Position numbers and translations under genes: made by a program
The notes under the pieces: model-generated
What the model was told of the DNA's origin: nothing
Database searches by the model: none
What the model saw: only the letters and a program-made list of their open reading frames with translations
In this document: positions 60,313 through 64,000 of the stretch, piece after piece
Layout of the letters: the number at the start of each line of letters is the position of its first letter
Position numbering within the stretch: the stretch's first letter is position 1
Assembly (NCBI RefSeq): GCF_003841505.1
Contig: NZ_REGA01000007.1
Location: forward strand, 1-64,000
DNA from: Natrarchaeobius chitinivorans
GTDB taxonomy: Archaea; Halobacteriota; Halobacteria; Halobacteriales; Natrialbaceae
Reading direction: 5' to 3'
DNA: 64,000 bases

Positions 60313-61608
60313 TCATTCTCGCCGTCGGGGACGGAGGTAGACGGGCGAGTTCAACACCCCTGCCGGACGGTCCCCGAGCTGATCGGTATTGGTATCGCGT
60401 TCGAACGAAAACGCCGAGAGGAGTTCTCCGAGAACGACTTTCGACGCTGCGAGCGTAAACTCCTCCCCGGGACACCGGCGCGGTCCGACTCCGAACGGGA
60501 AGTACGCGAACGAATGCCGGGGCTGGTCGGTTTCGAACCGATTCGGAACGAACCGTTCCGGCTCGTCCCACCACCGCTCGTCCCGATGGACGGTGATCGC
60601 CGGAAAGTAGACGACGTCGCCTGCCGGAAGCGTGTACTCATCGAGGGAAACGTCAGCCGACAGCTGCCGTGACAACACCGGTGCAGGCGGATACAGCCGC
60701 AGTACTTCCCGAAGCACCCGCTCGACGTATTCGAGTTCGTCGACGTGTTGCGCTCCGAGTCGGCCGTCCGGTGCGACCGACTCGAGTTCCGCGAGACACT
60801 CCCGTTCGATGTCTGGGGAAGTGGCGATCGTATACAGACAGTACGTCCACAGTTCCGACGTCGTCCTGTGTGCCGAGAAGAACTTCGCGAGCATCTCGTC
60901 GCGGATCCGATCGGTCGTGTACTGTGCGTCGCTGTCCGGGCCGGCGGCGAGCAGTACCGGAATGAGCCCGCCATCGTCGTCCAGTTTCCCGGCGTCATCC
61001 GACCGGCGCCGTTTTTCGATCAGGGTATCGATCCGATCGACCAGCGTCGCGTGAGCCGACTCGAACCGATCCGTTATCTCCGGCGGTATCTCGCCGTCCG
61101 CTGCCTTGGCCTCGTGCCAGTCGACGATCGGAGCCGAACACTCGAGGATGTCGTCCGAAACATGCTCGTCACCGAAGATCGTTCGCAGTATCACCCTGAC
61201 CGCCGTTCGTCGCATCAGTTCGTGAACGTCGATCCGCTCGCCGGTGACGACCTCGTCGACGACGTTTCTGGCAATCTCCCCGAACGTCGAACAGTTCGAT
61301 CGAACCCGATCCGGTCCGAAATACGGCTGCTGGACGCTACGCTGGGCCCGCCACTGATCGCCGTAGACGCTGCCGACGCTCTTGGTGGCGACGGACGTCT
61401 GTCCGACCATGTGTTTCTCGAGGATGTCCTGATGCTCGAAAAACATCCGTTCGATATCGGACGGGTGGGACAACACGTGGCGGTCGGTTTCGGATCCGGT
61501 TATTCGAACCACATCCCCGTGTTCTCCCCACTGCTCGAGGCGTCGAAACGGGTTTTCGTCGTACTCCGATACGGTTCCGACTGCTGGGGGACAGTCCTGA
61601 GTTGACAC
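60313..61608 (-). CDS. Cytochrome P450 with atypical oxygen-activation helix
   Basis: The 431-residue protein shows the heme loop FGVGPRRCPGEEF (cysteine near 377), the ExxR motif in RVLREVLRLYPPAP and the PERFVPNRF region. The I-helix reads AKFFSAHRTTSELW near 245, where AG-x-D/E-TT is expected: the acid is Arg and the Gly is Ala. P450s insert oxygen into C-H bonds with electrons from a ferredoxin or flavin reductase. The start is GTG 61608. Convergent with the transporter operon and facing the catabolic genes, it may hydroxylate the substrate. The changed helix makes peroxide-type or isomerase-like chemistry possible. Confidence 0.9.
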   Translation of the reverse strand: MSTQDCPPAVGTVSEYDENPFRRLEQWGEHGDVVRITGSETDRHVLSHPSDIERMFFEHQDILEKHMVGQTSVATKSVGSVYGDQWRAQRSVQQPYFGPDRVRSNCSTFGEIARNVVDEVVTGERIDVHELMRRTAVRVILRTIFGDEHVSDDILECSAPIVDWHEAKAADGEIPPEITDRFESAHATLVDRIDTLIEKRRRSDDAGKLDDDGGLIPVLLAAGPDSDAQYTTDRIRDEMLAKFFSAHRTTSELWTYCLYTIATSPDIERECLAELESVAPDGRLGAQHVDELEYVERVLREVLRLYPPAPVLSRQLSADVSLDEYTLPAGDVVYFPAITVHRDERWWDEPERFVPNRFETDQPRHSFAYFPFGVGPRRCPGEEFTLAASKVVLGELLSAFSFERDTNTDQLGDRPAGVLNSPVYLRPRRRE

Positions 61609-61845
61609 TGCATGCTAATACTTGCCAATGACACATGTAGCTTGCGACGCGGAACTGATTACCGTCGAGATTCGGTGTCGAGAGGCACCTCGCTATATAG
61701 CAACAACCGAAACGAGTTCCACACCGATCGCCGGGTGCGCCGGTACATCGGTACAGGAATCCGTACGAGGAGAGATGTCAATAACGACGGAGGTACTTCC
61801 GAAATAAGTAGACGGTGAAGGGGTGAAGGTCGATGGTGTGACGAC

Positions 61846-62367
61846 CTAGTTCAGGAACCGATCGACCACGAACAGCGACACGAGCGTCGCGATCAGCAGG
61901 CGAACGTGGGTGTTAGCGAGGTCGTACGCGATAAAGACCTCCGTCATGATCATAAACGCACCGAAAAAGCCGATGGCGACGACAAACGCCCGGTAGACGT
62001 GTTCTCTCGAGGGCGTCCCCGAGAGCGCACCAACGAGCGCCTGCCACATGAGCAACGCAATCAGCAGTTCCCAGAGTACCCCTCCCGCAAACAGGAGAGC
62101 AACGAGGGCTTCGGGTGTGCCGTGGACGTCCGTCACCATGAGCAAGAAGCCGTAATTCCCGGACGCGAACGTCCATCCCTCGCCAAGAACGCCGAGATTG
62201 ATCAGCCCGTCGAAGAAGTTCGTCGCGAAGACGATCGTCCACCACACCGCCCAGATTCCGAGTAGAACCTGAACGATCGTGTTCGGACCCCACCGAAGAT
62301 TGACGTTGACGGGTTCTCTACTCGCTTCCTCGGCTTGCTGTGTGTTAGCGCCAGCCATATTACCCAT
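61846..62367 (-). CDS. Small four-helix membrane protein
   Basis: The 173-residue protein starts MGNMAGANTQQAEEASREPVN and has four hydrophobic helices: about 31-53, 70-90 (SGNYGFLLMVTDVHG is a loop), 85-115 and 125-145, with a last one at 155-170. No catalytic motif is seen. Membrane proteins of this plain type are frequent in haloarchaea with no assigned role. It stands divergent from the amidohydrolase gene with about 175 bases between. A TATA-like run (TTTAATAGGTAATAG) lies just upstream on its own strand. A transport or sensing role linked to the cluster is only a guess. Confidence 0.7.
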   Translation of the reverse strand: MGNMAGANTQQAEEASREPVNVNLRWGPNTIVQVLLGIWAVWWTIVFATNFFDGLINLGVLGEGWTFASGNYGFLLMVTDVHGTPEALVALLFAGGVLWELLIALLMWQALVGALSGTPSREHVYRAFVVAIGFFGAFMIMTEVFIAYDLANTHVRLLIATLVSLFVVDRFLN

Positions 62368-62542
62368 GATAAACTATTACCTATTAAACATTGCGGAGGG
62401 ATAATTAGAGTATTCTGTCATTACGTGTCCGAATTGGCGATTGGATGGACCGAACGCGCCAGAGCGGTCACGCCCCACCGCACCGATCGCAGCCTGTGCA
62501 TCAGAATTCACTTATATTTGATTCCGGAAGGTTGGGGTATCG

Positions 62543-63970
62543 ATGGTCGATTTACTCGTCAAAAACGGGACGATCGTGACGCAAAACGCCGACCGAGAGG
62601 TCGTTACGGATGGTGCCGTCGCGATCGACGGCGAAACGATTGCTGCCGTCGGTGAGACGGCGGATCTCGAAGACTCGTTCGATGCCGATCGCGAGATCGA
62701 TGCGACCGATCACGTCGTGATCCCGGGCCTGATCAACACCCACACACACGTATCGGACATTCTCCTCAGAGGGCGAGATACAGCCGATCGCGGGCTGTAC
62801 GACTGGCTGTTCAACGTCAAACAGCCGGGTACGTCCGTCATGACGGAGACCGAGCACGAGATCGCGGCTGCACTGTACTCACAGGAGGCACTGTGCAGCG
62901 GCATAACCACCTTCGTCGACAACGATGCCGAGATGCAGGTCGGCGAAAAAGCGAGTCTGCGGTCGAAGTTTCGCGCGTTCGATGCGGCAGGGGTCCGGAC
63001 CATCTACGCACGCGGCATCCGTGATCGGCCGGTCGACAGCGGCTTTCAGGCGCTCATCGATCGTATCACTGCACGGGAACCCACGTTCGAACACCCCGAT
63101 CAGGACGAGTACGTGGCCGAGTTCGACGTCTGGCGCGACGAACTCGAGTCGCTGGTCGAGGACCATCACGGGAGTTCGAACGGGCGGCTCGAAATCTGGG
63201 TCGCACCCGTCGTCATCGAGGCGATGACCGACGACGGACTCGCCGGAGCATACGAGTTCGCCGAGACCCACGACGTCATGACGACGATCCACACCGCGGA
63301 GGCACCCGTACAAAGCGACGGGGCGCTGTCGCCGATCGAACACCTCCGGAACGTCGACTCCCTCGGCGAACACGCACTGCTGGGCCACTGCGTTCACGTC
63401 GACGACAGGGACCTCCGGATCCTCGCCGAAACCGATACGCGCGTCGCACACAACGTCGCCTCGAACATGGCGCTCGGGAACGGATTCGCACCCGTCCCGT
63501 CGATGCGGAATCTGGGTGTTCAGGTCGGAATCGGCACCGACAACTCGATTCTCAGCGACACCGTAAACGTCCTCGCCGACCTCCGACTCGCTGCGCTCTC
63601 ACACAAAGGCCACCACCACGATCCGGGCGTCATGCAACCGCAGGACGTCTTCGATATGGCCACGATCGAAGCGGCGAGAACGATTCGAAAGGGAGCGAAA
63701 CTCGGTTCGCTAGAGTCGGGGAAAGACGCCGACCTCGTCCTGCTAGACTTCGATCAGCCACACCTCAAACCGGCACCGGACGTCGTCTCCGCGCTCGTGT
63801 ATCAAGCGCAGGGGACCGAAGTCGACACCGTCGTCTGTAACGGTCGGGTGGTCGTCGAAGACGGCACCGCAATCGGCGTCGAACGGGAGTATCCGACCCT
63901 CTCCGAACGAGTCGAGGACGCAGCCGCGCGAATCGGAGAGAAATCCGGGCTCGGCTCACCACAGCAGTAA
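62543..63970 (+). CDS. Amidohydrolase of the ATZ/TRZ deaminase group
   Basis: The 475-residue protein starts MVDLLVKNGTIVTQNADREVV and has the amidohydrolase metal motif GLINTHTHVSDILLRGRD (HXH). Later metal and substrate residues lie in TIHTAEAP, LGHCVHVDDRDLRIL and VGIGTDNSILSDT. The C-terminal half carries RTIRKGAKLGSLESGKDADLVLLD, the standard end of this group. These zinc or iron enzymes deaminate or dechlorinate N-heterocycles: SAH/5'-deoxyadenosine, guanine, 8-oxoguanine, triazines. Both a core purine-type role and a catabolic role are possible. With the CDA-type deaminase and HyuA/B nearby it supports a nitrogen-heterocycle substrate for the cluster. Confidence 0.85.
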   Translation: MVDLLVKNGTIVTQNADREVVTDGAVAIDGETIAAVGETADLEDSFDADREIDATDHVVIPGLINTHTHVSDILLRGRDTADRGLYDWLFNVKQPGTSVMTETEHEIAAALYSQEALCSGITTFVDNDAEMQVGEKASLRSKFRAFDAAGVRTIYARGIRDRPVDSGFQALIDRITAREPTFEHPDQDEYVAEFDVWRDELESLVEDHHGSSNGRLEIWVAPVVIEAMTDDGLAGAYEFAETHDVMTTIHTAEAPVQSDGALSPIEHLRNVDSLGEHALLGHCVHVDDRDLRILAETDTRVAHNVASNMALGNGFAPVPSMRNLGVQVGIGTDNSILSDTVNVLADLRLAALSHKGHHHDPGVMQPQDVFDMATIEAARTIRKGAKLGSLESGKDADLVLLDFDQPHLKPAPDVVSALVYQAQGTEVDTVVCNGRVVVEDGTAIGVEREYPTLSERVEDAAARIGEKSGLGSPQQ

Positions 63971-64000
63971 CAGCGTATTTCCCGAGTGCGGGGATTTCGT

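Noticed and set aside
1-64000. tRNA or rRNA genes
   Set aside because: No stretch with tRNA cloverleaf features or rRNA-like conserved blocks was noticed while reading. A covariance-model scan would be needed to exclude a divergent tRNA.

Overview
The window looks like part of a haloarchaeal genome, most likely a megaplasmid or secondary replicon. Signs of this are the acidic proteins, the high-GC core with islands of lower GC, and the presence of Orc1/Cdc6, TFB, ISH3-type and DUF7342-type winged-helix genes. TATA-type promoters lie about 25 bases ahead of several starts and there are many 4-bp start/stop overlaps. All gene calls come from reading the translations; no database was searched.

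The left third (1-29.5 kb) is the accessory and maintenance part. It opens with an IS4-type transposase cut by the window edge and an AT-rich membrane protein gene. An integrase tail follows, next to a complete ISH3-like element with a frameshifted transposase and a target duplication. An HNH protein and two small coupled genes lead to a predicted origin: four Orc-binding-box-like repeats ahead of orc1/cdc6 and a fifth behind it. Back-to-back with orc1 is an AddA/AddB-like helicase-nuclease operon, and the whole 8-kb unit is bracketed by two diverged ~290-bp direct repeats. Next come two toxin-antitoxin-like pairs (wHTH plus TumE-like, VapBC), a PD-(D/E)XK protein with a duplicated C-terminal domain, a SWIM-HNH-membrane fusion and a YhaO/YhaN-like nuclease/ATPase pair. 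A SWIM protein and a graveyard follow, in which a DUF7342 gene and a TFB gene have decayed and fused, with a TA-flanked MITE inside. Dihydrofolate reductase and a ParA/partner operon come last, preceded by many TCTGTAACAGA-type palindromes that look like a centromere.

The right two thirds (29.9-64 kb) is high-GC catabolic DNA. It holds a hydantoinase/oxoprolinase A gene, a phenylacetyl-CoA-epoxidase-type set (paaA, paaC, paaB, paaD, zinc-ribbon partner) with a two-subunit ADP-forming acyl-CoA synthetase embedded in it, a RidA protein, a gentisate-dioxygenase-like cupin and an IclR regulator with a palindromic operator. Then follow an AMP-forming acyl-CoA synthetase, a flavin reductase-like protein, an Lrp-like regulator, a polysaccharide-deacetylase-like protein, EtfB/EtfA, a nucleoside-type deaminase, a second RidA, a DAO-type FAD oxidoreductase, HyuB with a zinc-ribbon tail, an amidase, a complete Dpp/Opp-type ABC transporter with fused ATPases, a P450, a four-helix membrane protein and an ATZ/TRZ-type amidohydrolase.

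Read together, the right part could import an amide- or lactam-bearing compound, probably aromatic, open it by amidase and HyuA/HyuB, activate it as a CoA thioester, oxygenate it and cleave it. Deaminase, amine oxidase and RidA proteins would handle nitrogen, and EtfAB the electrons. The substrate is an inference and is not fixed by the sequence.
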